From contig JAEEQW010000005.1 in assembly GCA_016285515.1 (NCBI GenBank), positions 1 through 64,000 on the forward strand: 64,000 nucleotides of DNA, read 5' to 3'. Under the pieces are notes generated by a model. It made no database searches. It saw nothing but the letters and a program-made list of their open reading frames with translations, and was not told the origin of the DNA. Of this stretch, positions 7,766-16,982 are shown piece after piece. Made by a program: the position numbers and the translations under genes. Each line of letters starts with the position of its first letter. The stretch's first letter is position 1. This DNA is from Bacteroidales bacterium (GTDB taxonomy: Bacteria > Bacteroidota > Bacteroidia > Bacteroidales > BM520).

Positions 7766-9676
7766 TTATTTATCAAGTAAAGTATAAACTGAATTATTGC
7801 TGATATATTCAGGTACTATCTCCTTCATCACCTTTACTGTTGCCATTGGCTGGTATGTCTTTGCAACAGCAATCAGATTGTCAATCTGTTCGCGTACGAT
7901 GGAATAATCATATTCACGAACTTTGGCAATACGTATTTTTTCGTGAAACGAAGGCAATGTGTTTTCTGTACTTGCCAGCATTTCCTCGTAAAGTTTTTCG
8001 CCTTCACGCAATCCGGTATATTTTATCTCAATGCCTTCAGCACCGGAAAGTTTAATCATTTTCTTTGCAAGGTCTGATATCTTCACCGCCTTACCCATAT
8101 CGAACACAAAGATTTCTCCCCCATTTCCCTTGGTACCGGCCTCAAGCACAAGTTTACAAGCTTCAGGGATAAGCATGAAGAAACGGACTATATTAGGGTC
8201 GGTAACTGTAACCGGGCCTCCCGCTTTTATCTGCTGCTCAAACAATGGGATAACAGAACCGTTTGAGCCGAGAACATTGCCGAAACGAGTTGTTACAAAC
8301 TGCGTATTGCCTTTGACTTTACCATCCTGTTCGGCCTTGTTCAGACTTTGGACATATATCTCGCAAATACGCTTGGAACATCCCATCACATTAGTCGGAT
8401 TCACAGCCTTGTCGGTAGATATCATCACAAACTTCTTCACACCGTATTTCACCGACAAGTCAGCCATTACCTTAGTGCTATAGACGTTGTTGAGGACAGC
8501 CTCCTGAGGATTGCCTTCCATCATAGGGACATGCTTATATGCGGCAGCATGGAACACATAGTCAGGCCTGAACTTGTCGAACATGATGTCCATGCGAGTC
8601 GAATGGCATATTGATGTAACGATGACGTTAACCTTGATATTTGGATAATTTCTTGCCATCTCAACACTCACATCGTGTTGTGGTGTCTCGGCCTGGTCAA
8701 GCAACAACATTTCAGCAGGTGAATATTTGGCTACCTGACGGACAATTTCCGAACCTATGGAACCGCCAGAACCTGTGACAATAATCTTCTTTCCCTGAAT
8801 CAGTTTACCGATAGAATCCATATCCACCTGAATCTGTTCACGCGGCAGCAAATCTTCAATCTTTACAGGTCTGAGTTCAGTTTTCTGCACTTTTGACGGG
8901 TCCCATTCACCAGCCAACTGCATCATGTATATCTTGCATCCGGCGGAAATTATATAGTCCTGAAGCTGTGTGTTTTCACGAAATTCATCATTACGTAATG
9001 GGGATACGAGAACAACTTCTATTTTATTTTTCACAAGTACCTCAGGAAGTTTGTCATTCACACTGTAAACCTTTTCACCAAGCAAATGGGTATAGTTCAA
9101 GCTTTCGTCATGAGTGATGAAACCCTTCAAAATAAATCTTGCCGGCTTGTCATTTCGGATATTCTTGGCAAGTCCAATACCGCCGTCTTTGACGCCATAT
9201 ATAAAAGTGTTTTTCGCATCAGCCGACTGATAAAAATTGTCATACATGAATTTCACCACAATTCTTATAAAAATCATCACGAAAACGGCGGCAACAGCAA
9301 CTAATACAATCTGAACAACACGTGTGTCTGTAAAGTAATCCGATGAATTATTGGTAAAATAGTGCAGTATGACATCAACAGCTGAGGCACAACTGACAGC
9401 ATATATTATTTGCAGCAAATCCACGAACGAGGAATAACGGACCACGCTCATGTAGGTATGAAATATCTTGTAGAAAATCAGTTGCGGTATTGCGAATATC
9501 GTAACCGTATGCATCAACGGCCAGAAGTTGACCAAAAGTTCCTGATATCCCACAAAGAAAGCATATATTGCAATCCACGCTGCATAGAATATCGCAATAT
9601 CCATAATTACAATTATCCAGTATGGCGTAGCGTCTTTACTGAAATACCAGTCTGTAAGTTTTGAAAAGCGAGACAT
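7766..9676 (-). CDS. Membrane nucleotide-sugar 4,6-dehydratase (WbpM/PglF/CapD family)
   Basis: 636 residues. The first about 150 residues hold four hydrophobic membrane segments, as in WbpM and PglF. A CoA-binding-like domain follows, then the SDR catalytic domain with KIIVTGSGGSIGSEIVRQ (about 293-310). The catalytic region is STDKAVNPTNVMGCSKR: methionine replaces the usual tyrosine in the YxxxK pair (about residues 428-433), which is typical of this family rather than a defect. It converts UDP-GlcNAc to UDP-4-keto-6-deoxy-GlcNAc. With the DegT aminotransferase, PglD-like and PglC-like proteins it forms a bacillosamine-type or AADGal-type set. Confidence 0.92.
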   Translation of the reverse strand: MSRFSKLTDWYFSKDATPYWIIVIMDIAIFYAAWIAIYAFFVGYQELLVNFWPLMHTVTIFAIPQLIFYKIFHTYMSVVRYSSFVDLLQIIYAVSCASAVDVILHYFTNNSSDYFTDTRVVQIVLVAVAAVFVMIFIRIVVKFMYDNFYQSADAKNTFIYGVKDGGIGLAKNIRNDKPARFILKGFITHDESLNYTHLLGEKVYSVNDKLPEVLVKNKIEVVLVSPLRNDEFRENTQLQDYIISAGCKIYMMQLAGEWDPSKVQKTELRPVKIEDLLPREQIQVDMDSIGKLIQGKKIIVTGSGGSIGSEIVRQVAKYSPAEMLLLDQAETPQHDVSVEMARNYPNIKVNVIVTSICHSTRMDIMFDKFRPDYVFHAAAYKHVPMMEGNPQEAVLNNVYSTKVMADLSVKYGVKKFVMISTDKAVNPTNVMGCSKRICEIYVQSLNKAEQDGKVKGNTQFVTTRFGNVLGSNGSVIPLFEQQIKAGGPVTVTDPNIVRFFMLIPEACKLVLEAGTKGNGGEIFVFDMGKAVKISDLAKKMIKLSGAEGIEIKYTGLREGEKLYEEMLASTENTLPSFHEKIRIAKVREYDYSIVREQIDNLIAVAKTYQPMATVKVMKEIVPEYISNNSVYTLLDK

Positions 9677-9709
9677 TCTTTTTAAATTTATTTTATTATG
9701 AATATAGTA

Positions 9710-10321
9710 TTAAATATTTATGAAACTGTCACCATGGCCAGGATATACCGTCATATTTTTTCCTTTTGCATATTCCTTTATCCATTGCAGGCTTTTCGAA
9801 TAAAGCTCTTTGGAACCATTTCGCTTGTTGACAAAAGGTCTGTACGGCATCCATGTGTCACCTGTAAAAAGCATATTCTCTATCTGAAAACAGACTGAGC
9901 CCATACTGTGGCCAGGAGTATAGAAAAAACGAAGAGTATAATCGTGCCAATTTATTATCCATTTCATATCTTCAAGAACAATATCGACCCGTTTCACACA
10001 ATAGTGATAGTTCGGGTCATCAAAGTAATAGCTGAAATATGGAACTGTATCTTTAGGCAGGTTTTCTGCGCAGATTTTGCTGCACACCACCTTGGAATCA
10101 TATATGTCTATAAGTGTATTTGTACCCCAGGTGTGGTCAGTGTGCTCATGGGTAAGAATAACGTATGTCGGATTAAGATTCTTTTCATGGAAGAACAATT
10201 GTTCCTGAATACATTTCTCGCTTCCAGGGTCAATTACTATACAGTCATCGTATAAAACGTCATATAGGATATAACAATTCGATGACATAAGTTCATTGAC
10301 AAACCTTTGTACCTGTAACAT
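9710..10321 (-). CDS. MBL-fold metallo-hydrolase
   Basis: 203 residues. It shows the metallo-beta-lactamase metal-binding motif LTHEHTDHTWG (about residues 58-68), then a second histidine in FFYTPGHSMGS and an aspartate in MLFTGDTW, and PGHGDS near the end. The size and GHS/GDT spacing resemble glyoxalase-II-type thioester hydrolases. In a locus with an acyl-ACP module, a thioesterase role is possible but not shown. It sits 34 bases before the dehydratase gene on the same strand. Confidence 0.85.
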   Translation of the reverse strand: MLQVQRFVNELMSSNCYILYDVLYDDCIVIDPGSEKCIQEQLFFHEKNLNPTYVILTHEHTDHTWGTNTLIDIYDSKVVCSKICAENLPKDTVPYFSYYFDDPNYHYCVKRVDIVLEDMKWIINWHDYTLRFFYTPGHSMGSVCFQIENMLFTGDTWMPYRPFVNKRNGSKELYSKSLQWIKEYAKGKNMTVYPGHGDSFINI

Positions 10322-10390
10322 TGTTTTACATTCAACTTATTAACTATAAACGCCTACACACACGAAACGATATTATTACAGTATTCTTTA

Positions 10391-11461
10391 TTACTTCCAC
10401 ATCATCTTATTCCGCAATTTACGCGATATCCTTGACACATCCCCAAGTATCAGCCTCGGATGTTCAAGTCTATTCACCACCGACAGCACTCTCCATCCAT
10501 ACTTCGTCCGACTCAGCAACTCACCAGCAGCCAATCTCATTCGCACTCCAATGCCACAATGGCTCTCCTTAGCCTTCTCCTGCCATGCTCTGATATCCTC
10601 CCGCCACTTCGGCATCATCCTCGCATGCCGGGCACATAAATACGCCATTTTCTTTCCATAATACCCTATCTCTTCCCGCTCTCGTCCTGGTGTCAGTTCC
10701 GTCAGCACCTGACGATAATTCCGCAGCAGACTTTCAGCCTGCTCTCTTTCGCTCGCTCCCGTCTGTATCGAACCTTCTCTTCGCCTATATATGTATGTCA
10801 CCGAATCCACGAATCGCACCCGTTCCAGATACTTTATCAACTGAAACGACCACGGTATATCCTCAAACAATACTCGTTCCACAAAACTAATGTGATGTTC
10901 CTCCAGAAACTTCCGCTTCAACAGTTTGTTCCATGCCATTACTTTCATCTGATCCAGTTCGAAGAAGCACCTTCTCACCTCGTCATTCGTCATGGCTTCA
11001 GCAACATGCTGTTTCACATTCGCCGTCATGCAGTCAGAATCCCTTATAGGCAAGCACAACTCTTTCCCTTGAACCATCTCAATCTCAGGGTGTTTCTCTG
11101 CCTCAGCCATCAGCAAGTTTATGCAGTCATCCGTTATCTCGTCATCACTGTCTAAAAAATACACGTAGTCGCCCACTGCTGCTTCCACACCAGTGTTCCG
11201 TGCAGCCGACAATCCCCTGTTCCGTTCATGTTGCAAAAACCTGAAACTTATCCTCCTTCTCTCTTCGTTAATGTTATAGTTATAGTTATCGTTATACTCC
11301 CTTATCAACCTCTCCGCAATAGAGATGCTATCATCCGTCCCGCAGTCATCCACCAGCAGACACTCCATATCTCCTTGATATGTCTGTCTCATCACACTCC
11401 GCAGGCAGTCTTCAATGTAAGGGGCGACGTTATATACAGGAATGATAATCGAAACCATCAT
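10391..11461 (-). CDS. Glycosyltransferase family 2
   Basis: 356 residues with a GT-A fold start MMVSIIIPVYNVAPYIEDCL, the nucleotide-binding LLVDDCGTDDS, and the metal-binding DSDDE (VYFLDSDDEITDD, about 95-107). Family 2 enzymes add one sugar from a nucleotide donor on the cytoplasmic side. Its start overlaps the stop of the methyltransferase gene (ATGA type). Both genes are visibly richer in G+C than their neighbours and unusually rich in arginine. A hexamer repeat lies at 11274-11297. Donor and linkage cannot be predicted. Confidence 0.9.
   Translation of the reverse strand: MMVSIIIPVYNVAPYIEDCLRSVMRQTYQGDMECLLVDDCGTDDSISIAERLIREYNDNYNYNINEERRRISFRFLQHERNRGLSAARNTGVEAAVGDYVYFLDSDDEITDDCINLLMAEAEKHPEIEMVQGKELCLPIRDSDCMTANVKQHVAEAMTNDEVRRCFFELDQMKVMAWNKLLKRKFLEEHHISFVERVLFEDIPWSFQLIKYLERVRFVDSVTYIYRRREGSIQTGASEREQAESLLRNYRQVLTELTPGREREEIGYYGKKMAYLCARHARMMPKWREDIRAWQEKAKESHCGIGVRMRLAAGELLSRTKYGWRVLSVVNRLEHPRLILGDVSRISRKLRNKMMWK
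11274..11297. repeat. In-frame hexanucleotide repeat, four units
   Basis: GTTATA, GTTATA, GTTATC, GTTATA on the plus strand encode an Asn/Tyr-rich run (NDNYNYN) in the family 2 glycosyltransferase. Six-base slippage would keep the reading frame, so it could vary loop length without switching the gene off. Confidence 0.7.
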
Positions 11462-12144
11462 TTCATCCCTTCCACTATCATCGTTTCCAACAGGTTGAAC
11501 TCGTAGGGCATTACTTTAAAGTGAGCCTCCACCCCATTCAGTTCCTCATGCACACTCTGCCCCACCTCACACGAGGTGATGTTCTTGAATCCAACTTCTT
11601 CCAGTATCCTCGTCAATGTCTCTCTGTCGTAGATAATCTGATGTCCCCAGTTGGTATGGAAACGGCTGATGACATATACTGGCAATGCAGGCATACCGTT
11701 TTCCTTCATCGAAAACTCCATATACGCCTTGTGAAGAGGCTTCTCCGGCTCCTGATACAGCCCTAACAGAAACCGCAGGTCGGGCGTAGCCAGCCGCATG
11801 ATTCCACCAGGCTTCAGTACCCGATAACTCTCTTTCAGCATATTCTGTGCCTGCTGATAGGTCAAATGCTCAAACAGATGCTCCGAATAGACATAATTCA
11901 TTGACTCATCCGGCAAAGGGAACCGCTTTCCGGCATCCATATACGCACCCTGCCAGCTCTCCTCCAGCGATATGCCAACATTCAGCCACCCCTCCAGTCG
12001 GTTCGAGCCAAACCCTATCTGAAGCTTCGGCTTGTCTGCAAACTTCAGATACCGTTTAATTCTTCGCCCACGGATGAAATTCCTTTTCAACACCCAAAGC
12101 AAACAATTCCTGACAGCCCAGTGTGCAAGTGACAATACCCTCAT
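11458..12144 (-). CDS. SAM-dependent methyltransferase (class I)
   Basis: 228 residues. The SAM-binding glycine loop is LQIGFGSNRLEGWLNVGI (about 45-62), the acidic second strand precedes MDAGKRFPLPDESMNYVYSE, and the post-core LKPGGIMRLATPD is present. In sugar loci this short type methylates a sugar hydroxyl or a terminal residue. It lies between the acyl-activating ligase and the family 2 glycosyltransferase, overlapping the latter. Substrate unknown. Confidence 0.82.
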   Translation of the reverse strand: MRVLSLAHWAVRNCLLWVLKRNFIRGRRIKRYLKFADKPKLQIGFGSNRLEGWLNVGISLEESWQGAYMDAGKRFPLPDESMNYVYSEHLFEHLTYQQAQNMLKESYRVLKPGGIMRLATPDLRFLLGLYQEPEKPLHKAYMEFSMKENGMPALPVYVISRFHTNWGHQIIYDRETLTRILEEVGFKNITSCEVGQSVHEELNGVEAHFKVMPYEFNLLETMIVEGMK

Positions 12145-12146
12145 AT

Positions 12147-13622
12147 TCAGTTTACATCTTTTTGATACTGCTCTTTCAATACTTTCTTGTCATTCTTTCC
12201 ATTCACATTCTTAGGGATGGACGGTACGTGATAGAACCTGTCTATCATATAGTTTTTCCCAAGAGCACTCACAACTGCGGCGGAAATATTCTTTTCAAGT
12301 TCCCCCGTATCTTTCATTGAGGATGAGTATCCCAGCACAACCAATTCTTCCTTGAATTTGTTGAGGACACTGAACACAGAGCACTCCTCAACACCCTCAA
12401 CGCTGGTGGCAACATTTTCGATGAGCGCAGGGCTGATATTCATTCCACCCTTGATGATAAGATCTTTCGAGCGTCCCGTAATGTATAATATGTTGTCTTT
12501 AATTTCAGCCAAATCTCCCGTCTTGTAATAATCACCGGCAAAATACTTTTCGGTTGGTTCATTGGTATAGCCCAAGAACATCCAGGGCACTTTAGCCAAG
12601 AACTCACCGTCCGGACCGAACTTATATTCCACCTCTTCAAGGAGTTTGCCTACGTTTCCGCCGCCCAGTTTCAATGTTTCAGGCGTTTCCGTGGACAAGA
12701 ACAGCGTTTCGGAAAGTCCGTAACTGGCGTATAGTTTAACCGGATACTTCTCCTCGAACTCTTCACGGGTTTTCTGGTGCAGTGCTGCTGTACCAATGAA
12801 AAACAACAAGTCTCTGTCCTTACAATACTCTTGTCCCAACTTATGTTTGCTGGCCTTCAGTATGATGGTAAGCATACTGGGGGAAAGCCAAAACAGGTCA
12901 CACTGGTATTTCACAACATCCTGCCAAAAAGTAAATGCTTTAAACGGCGAGAAACGTCCCATGATAACAATCCTGGCACCGGCAATAAAAGGCTGGATAA
13001 TCGAATTGAGGATCCCTGCCATATAGGTCATCGGCATATAATGCGCAAGCACCCTGTCAGCATCCACCTTAAAATAACGGTTGAACGCATCACTTGTCTT
13101 TACCAGATTGTTCAGCGTATGTCTGACTCCCTTCGTATTTCCAGTTGTTCCGGAAGTAAACGTGAGCAAGAAGTCATCATCGAAATTGCGCTCATCAAAC
13201 TTCACCAGCGTCTTTTCCTTTACTTTTTCACAGGCCATTCCAACTTTTTCAAAATCACCAGCCTCAAAAAGAACATCAAAAGATGTCACTTTTGACTTTC
13301 CGGCATTATCAACCACCACATATTTGTCAGTTACAGAGGCTAATATATTGGCTATTTCCTCTTGTTGCTTGACAGGATCAACAGCAGTAGCTATCAACCC
13401 TGCCATCATAGCTGCAAAGTAACCTGCCATCAATTCGACACTGTTCTCCATTATGAAGACAATGTGTTTGTGGTCTTCTCTCACAGAACAATACTGTTCT
13501 GAAAGAGTCAGGCAACGGCCAAAAAATTCCTCGTATGTGTAGTGCCTGTCTTTAGATGTATCAATAACAAACTCTCTTGAGAAATCGAAACTATTCAATC
13601 TCCGGATGATTTCCTGCTTCAT
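12147..13622 (-). CDS. AMP-dependent acyl-activating ligase (acyl-CoA / acyl-ACP synthetase)
   Basis: 491 residues with all core ANL-family motifs: LLTFTSGTTGNTKGVRHT (phosphate loop, about 148-165), LYASYGLSETLF (A5), YYKTGDLAEI (A7), GRSKDLIIKGGMNISPALIE (A8) and the C-terminal catalytic lysine in NVNGKNDKKVLKE. It activates a carboxylic acid as acyl-AMP and passes it to CoA or a phosphopantetheine arm. The gene directly downstream of an ACP gene (51-base gap) makes the ACP at 13674 a likely acceptor. It is the last member of the acyl-ACP block. The acid is not predictable by eye. Confidence 0.88.
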   Translation of the reverse strand: MKQEIIRRLNSFDFSREFVIDTSKDRHYTYEEFFGRCLTLSEQYCSVREDHKHIVFIMENSVELMAGYFAAMMAGLIATAVDPVKQQEEIANILASVTDKYVVVDNAGKSKVTSFDVLFEAGDFEKVGMACEKVKEKTLVKFDERNFDDDFLLTFTSGTTGNTKGVRHTLNNLVKTSDAFNRYFKVDADRVLAHYMPMTYMAGILNSIIQPFIAGARIVIMGRFSPFKAFTFWQDVVKYQCDLFWLSPSMLTIILKASKHKLGQEYCKDRDLLFFIGTAALHQKTREEFEEKYPVKLYASYGLSETLFLSTETPETLKLGGGNVGKLLEEVEYKFGPDGEFLAKVPWMFLGYTNEPTEKYFAGDYYKTGDLAEIKDNILYITGRSKDLIIKGGMNISPALIENVATSVEGVEECSVFSVLNKFKEELVVLGYSSSMKDTGELEKNISAAVVSALGKNYMIDRFYHVPSIPKNVNGKNDKKVLKEQYQKDVN

Positions 13623-13673
13623 TTTTGAATATTTTAAGGTCTTGGAAGTTTCTGCAAATTCTGTCTTTGTTAC

Positions 13674-13916
13674 TTACTTGCGCTCGTTAATCATAGAGGC
13701 TAAGCCGTCAATGGTAGGGAAACGGGGGTCAAGAAAGTCATCATTTGTAAAGGCAATATCATATTCATCATCTATATCCGAAATCAGCATCACAAATGAA
13801 AAAGAATCGATAATACCCTGCTTTAAATAGTCATTTGTCGAAGCGGCTTCCAATTCTGCGACACTCAATGATGAATGTTTACTAAACCAATCTATCAACC
13901 ATTCTTTAATTTCCAT
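13674..13916 (-). CDS. Acyl carrier protein, divergent (first of two in capsule locus)
   Basis: 80 residues, strongly acidic and helical. The phosphopantetheine-site serine is S38 in GIIDSFSFVMLI: DSF instead of the canonical DSL. Followed by ISDIDDEYDIAFTNDDFLDP, typical of helix II and III of carrier proteins. It is flanked by the KAS III gene (14 bases) and the acyl ligase gene, so it probably carries the chain that the ligase loads or the KAS III condenses. A specialised ACP, not the housekeeping AcpP. Confidence 0.82.
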   Translation of the reverse strand: MEIKEWLIDWFSKHSSLSVAELEAASTNDYLKQGIIDSFSFVMLISDIDDEYDIAFTNDDFLDPRFPTIDGLASMINERK

Positions 13917-13930
13917 AATGTATATCTTTT

Positions 13931-14986
13931 TTAAATTTCGACGATATCAGGACAAACCACATGGTCAAGTTCGATATGAGCACTACCCCAACAAAGGCCC
14001 GCACCTATGGCAGACATAACTGTATCCACACATTTTCCTTGAATTTCATTCCGGATTTCAGATACGATATTCAACGGTATGGAGCAAGCTGAAGTGTTTC
14101 CGAACTTCTTCAAGCTCATTGGTACCTTATTCGGGTCGTACTTCAACTTCTTGATGATTTTATCATCTATCAAGTTGTTGGCTTGGTGCAGCAAAAGATA
14201 GTCTATCTTCTCCAGGTCAATGCCGTAATGTTCAATAAGTTTCTTTGCTGACCTCGGGGTTTTGCTGATTGCCACCACGAAGACGTTCACACCGTCCATG
14301 ATGCAGTTGGTCATATTGTACCTCTGTCCGGGAGCGGGTTCCACCATCTCCAACTCTTTCTCTGTGATTGGTTGTCTGGCGCCGCCTGCCGGCACATATA
14401 CATATTTATGAGTGGAGCCGTCACCACCAAAGTGGAACTGCATCGGTGAAGCTGTTTCATCATACTCTAAGGCTGTAGCTGTTCCTGCATCACCGTGTAA
14501 CGGCCATGCTGTCTTGTCATAATGCGATACAAAGGTCGAGTTAGTCTCACCAATAAGCAGAAGGGCTTTCCTGATAGTACCATTTGACATCATCGAGCCT
14601 GCTATCGAAAGGGCGTAGATATATCCCTGGCAGGCAAACGGGAAGTCCATCACTATACATTCTTCTGACAATCCAAGTCTGTCTTGGAGAATTGAGGCGG
14701 TCTGCGGAATCAGGAAGTCTCGCGCCTGTGAAACAAAGTACAGGGCATCTATCTCTGATTTATCCCATTTCAGCTCAGAGATAAGCCGTTCTGCAGCCTC
14801 AAAGCAAAGATCCGAAGCACATACCCCGTCTTCCACTATGTGAGCCTCTTTCACCTGTGTCAATTCCGCCACTCGCTCACCTTCTCCTGGAGCAAAGAAA
14901 GGCAGTTCAGCCGTTTTCTTGATTCTTTTGGGAACTACGGCAGAAATTCCCTTTATCTTCACATTTTGAAAATCTAAAAATGCCAT
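13931..14986 (-). CDS. 3-oxoacyl-ACP synthase III (KAS III, FabH-like)
   Basis: 351 residues. The catalytic triad is visible: Cys about 118 in FPFACQGYIYAL, His in YLLLHQANNLIDDKI and Asn in KKFGNTSACSIPLN. KAS III condenses a short acyl-CoA or acyl-ACP with malonyl-ACP to give a 3-oxoacyl-ACP. The N-terminus (IKGISAVVPKRIKKTAELP) resembles the KAS III paralogues found in O-antigen and capsule loci. Its neighbours are an ACP, an SDR reductase, another ACP and FabD, which together could make one round of elongation and ketoreduction. Confidence 0.9.
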   Translation of the reverse strand: MAFLDFQNVKIKGISAVVPKRIKKTAELPFFAPGEGERVAELTQVKEAHIVEDGVCASDLCFEAAERLISELKWDKSEIDALYFVSQARDFLIPQTASILQDRLGLSEECIVMDFPFACQGYIYALSIAGSMMSNGTIRKALLLIGETNSTFVSHYDKTAWPLHGDAGTATALEYDETASPMQFHFGGDGSTHKYVYVPAGGARQPITEKELEMVEPAPGQRYNMTNCIMDGVNVFVVAISKTPRSAKKLIEHYGIDLEKIDYLLLHQANNLIDDKIIKKLKYDPNKVPMSLKKFGNTSACSIPLNIVSEIRNEIQGKCVDTVMSAIGAGLCWGSAHIELDHVVCPDIVEI

Positions 14987-14997
14987 AACTAACTATA

Positions 14998-15756
14998 TTA
15001 AAGGAGGGAATATCCTCCATCCACTTTCATATTAATGCCCGTTACCCAGTCGCTTGCATCTGAAAGAAGATATATCGCTGCATACGCCATATCTTCTGGC
15101 TTTCCAAGCCTTCTCAGAGGATATTTGCCTTTTGTGGATTCCATGAGTTGATCTTCTGAAAACATCTCATTTGACATCTCGAGAATGCTTGTCGGTACGA
15201 GTCCGGGACATATTGTATTAACTCTTGTTCCTTGTGCTGCCAGTTCCAGCGCTGCACCCTTGGCAAAGCCACTGATAGCCGCTTTTGTGGTGGAATAAAT
15301 GGATTCTCCCATGTTCGCCACAAAAATACCCGACAGGGATGCTATAAAAACAATGGAAGACTTCTTTTGAAGTTTTTTCTTCTTCAACAATTCAGTCGTA
15401 AGAATAATAGGGACTTCCTGGTTAATCCACACTATCTCTTCCAAATCTTTTCGATTTATATGCTTTACACTTTGCATCTTCGGAATACCAGCACAAGGTA
15501 CAAATCCATTAATAGGCGGACATTGTTCCACTAAGGCATCAACTCCCTCTTGGGTTGACAAATCAGCCTGTAGTGCCAGATGTCCTTCCCCTTGGAGTTG
15601 ACTCAAAGTGTCTTGAAGCCTCTTTTCATTTCTGCCACTAATCACAAGCTTCGCTCCAATCTTGGAACACTCAACGGCTATGCCTCGTCCGATACCGGAC
15701 GAGGCTCCTGTTATGAGAATAGTCTTCCCTTCAAGGGAAAAAGGATTGTAAGCCAT
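14998..15756 (-). CDS. SDR oxidoreductase, probable 3-oxoacyl-ACP reductase
   Basis: 252 residues, classical SDR. NAD(P) motif ILITGASSGIGRGIAVE (about 11-27) and catalytic tyrosine/lysine in SIYSTTKAAISGFAK, then VNTICPGLVPTSI and a C-terminal VTGINMKVDGGYSLL. A basic residue in SGRNEKR after the second strand suits NADPH. Its start shares one base with the stop of the ACP gene at 15756 (TAATG), so it is tightly coupled to it. FabG-like reduction of a 3-oxoacyl-ACP is the natural role in this cluster; action on a keto-sugar is the alternative. Confidence 0.85.
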   Translation of the reverse strand: MAYNPFSLEGKTILITGASSGIGRGIAVECSKIGAKLVISGRNEKRLQDTLSQLQGEGHLALQADLSTQEGVDALVEQCPPINGFVPCAGIPKMQSVKHINRKDLEEIVWINQEVPIILTTELLKKKKLQKKSSIVFIASLSGIFVANMGESIYSTTKAAISGFAKGAALELAAQGTRVNTICPGLVPTSILEMSNEMFSEDQLMESTKGKYPLRRLGKPEDMAYAAIYLLSDASDWVTGINMKVDGGYSLL

Positions 15757-15983
15757 TACTTCGACTCAACTAAGTTATAGAGTTCTTCAATAGTTGAAAC
15801 ACTACGAAGGTCAGCTCCTGTAATACGTTTGTCATATTCTTCGTCAACCATGGAAATAATTGACAATGCAGTCAGTGAACCCCATTCGTCAAGGTCTTTG
15901 AATACTGTCTCAGCCTTGAACTCTTCTTCTGGAGTTTCATCGAACTCTTCTGCAAATCTTGCAACAAATTCATCTAATGTCAT
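15756..15983 (-). CDS. Acyl carrier protein, divergent (second of two in capsule locus)
   Basis: 75 residues. The candidate phosphopantetheine serine is S36 in DEWGSLTALSII, so the usual DSL reads GSL with tryptophan before it. The remainder (MVDEEYDKRITGADLRSVST) has the acidic recognition helix expected for an ACP. It overlaps the SDR by one base and follows the FabD gene by 35 bases. Two different carrier proteins in one short block suggest separate starter and extender arms, or one for synthesis and one for transfer. Confidence 0.82.
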   Translation of the reverse strand: MTLDEFVARFAEEFDETPEEEFKAETVFKDLDEWGSLTALSIISMVDEEYDKRITGADLRSVSTIEELYNLVESK

Positions 15984-16018
15984 AATGCTTTAATTTTTAA
16001 TGTTTTACTTATTTATAT

Positions 16019-16975
16019 TTAACTCTTATTTTCTTTGGTAATTTTATAGTTTTTGATTTTACCGGCATATGTAGGAACATCAAGCAGTGACTGCTGGTGT
16101 AAATCCGGATACATACGACGTACTATCTTTTCCAGTGTATCATCTGTACCCACCTCATAGAATTCAGTAACACCGTCTTTAACCATGTTGTGGGTCATGC
16201 TCGTCCAAAGAACCGGATGGGTGATATGCTGGATGAGGTTGGCACGAATCTCTTCCGGGTCAGTATGCGGCAGAGCATCCACGCACTGATAGACAGGAAT
16301 ATTCGGAGTGACAAATTTGGTTTCCATGATTATGGCTCCCAATTCTTCACGTGCTTTATCCATAAACGGTGTGTGAAACGAACCTCCGATAGCAAGAGGA
16401 ACAGCTTTCTTGGCTCCTTCTTTCATAAAAGCCTTGCAGGCAAGACGCACTCCCTTTTTGCTGCCGGAAATAACCACCTGTCCAGGACCATTGTAGTTGG
16501 CAAAATACAGAGGTTCACCTGTCTCTTCCCAAATTTCTTTGAGACGTTTTTCCACATAATCATCAGGTAGTCCTATCACCGCTCCCATACCTGTTTTCAC
16601 AGGTGCGGTATCAGCTGCTTTCTGGCCTATCAATGCACGATTCAGCACTAATTTCAAACCGTCTTCATACGAGATGGCTCCAGCTATCACCAATGCAGCA
16701 AACTCACCAAGCGAATGTCCGGCAACCACATCAGGTTTCACATCATCCTGACACATAGCCAAAACTGTCTCGTACACAAAAACAGTCGGTTGTGTGTTTT
16801 TGGTTTCCATCAGATCCTCTTCCGTGCCGTGAAACATCACGTCAGTAATCTTGTATCCAAGGAAATCGTTGGCACGCTCAAACAATTCTTTGGCTTTAGG
16901 GAACTGAGCATACAAATCACTACCCATTCCCTCCTTCTGGCAACCTTGACCAGGAAACAAAAATGCTTTACTCAT
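16019..16975 (-). CDS. Malonyl-CoA:ACP transacylase (FabD-like)
   Basis: 318 residues. It moves malonyl from CoA to an ACP. The start FLFPGQGCQKEGMGSDLY, the nucleophilic serine in VVAGHSLGEFAAL (about residue 88), an arginine in NRALIGQKA at the place of the malonyl-carboxylate-binding Arg117 of E. coli FabD, and the histidine in GGSFHTPFMDKA are present. The segment after this arginine has about three extra residues. A locus-borne FabD beside the housekeeping enzyme suggests preference for the local ACPs. Confidence 0.9.
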   Translation of the reverse strand: MSKAFLFPGQGCQKEGMGSDLYAQFPKAKELFERANDFLGYKITDVMFHGTEEDLMETKNTQPTVFVYETVLAMCQDDVKPDVVAGHSLGEFAALVIAGAISYEDGLKLVLNRALIGQKAADTAPVKTGMGAVIGLPDDYVEKRLKEIWEETGEPLYFANYNGPGQVVISGSKKGVRLACKAFMKEGAKKAVPLAIGGSFHTPFMDKAREELGAIIMETKFVTPNIPVYQCVDALPHTDPEEIRANLIQHITHPVLWTSMTHNMVKDGVTEFYEVGTDDTLEKIVRRMYPDLHQQSLLDVPTYAGKIKNYKITKENKS

Positions 16976-16982
16976 AAAAAAT

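Noticed and set aside
8370..8400. Broken active site in the WbpM-type dehydratase (Met in place of Tyr)
   Set aside because: The Ser-Met-Lys arrangement is the normal form in the long WbpM/PglF group.
8031..8483. 150-codon plus-strand frame inside the dehydratase gene, and other long antisense frames such as 35017-35520 and 12777-13295
   Set aside because: They are shadows of well-supported minus-strand genes, with no domain similarity.
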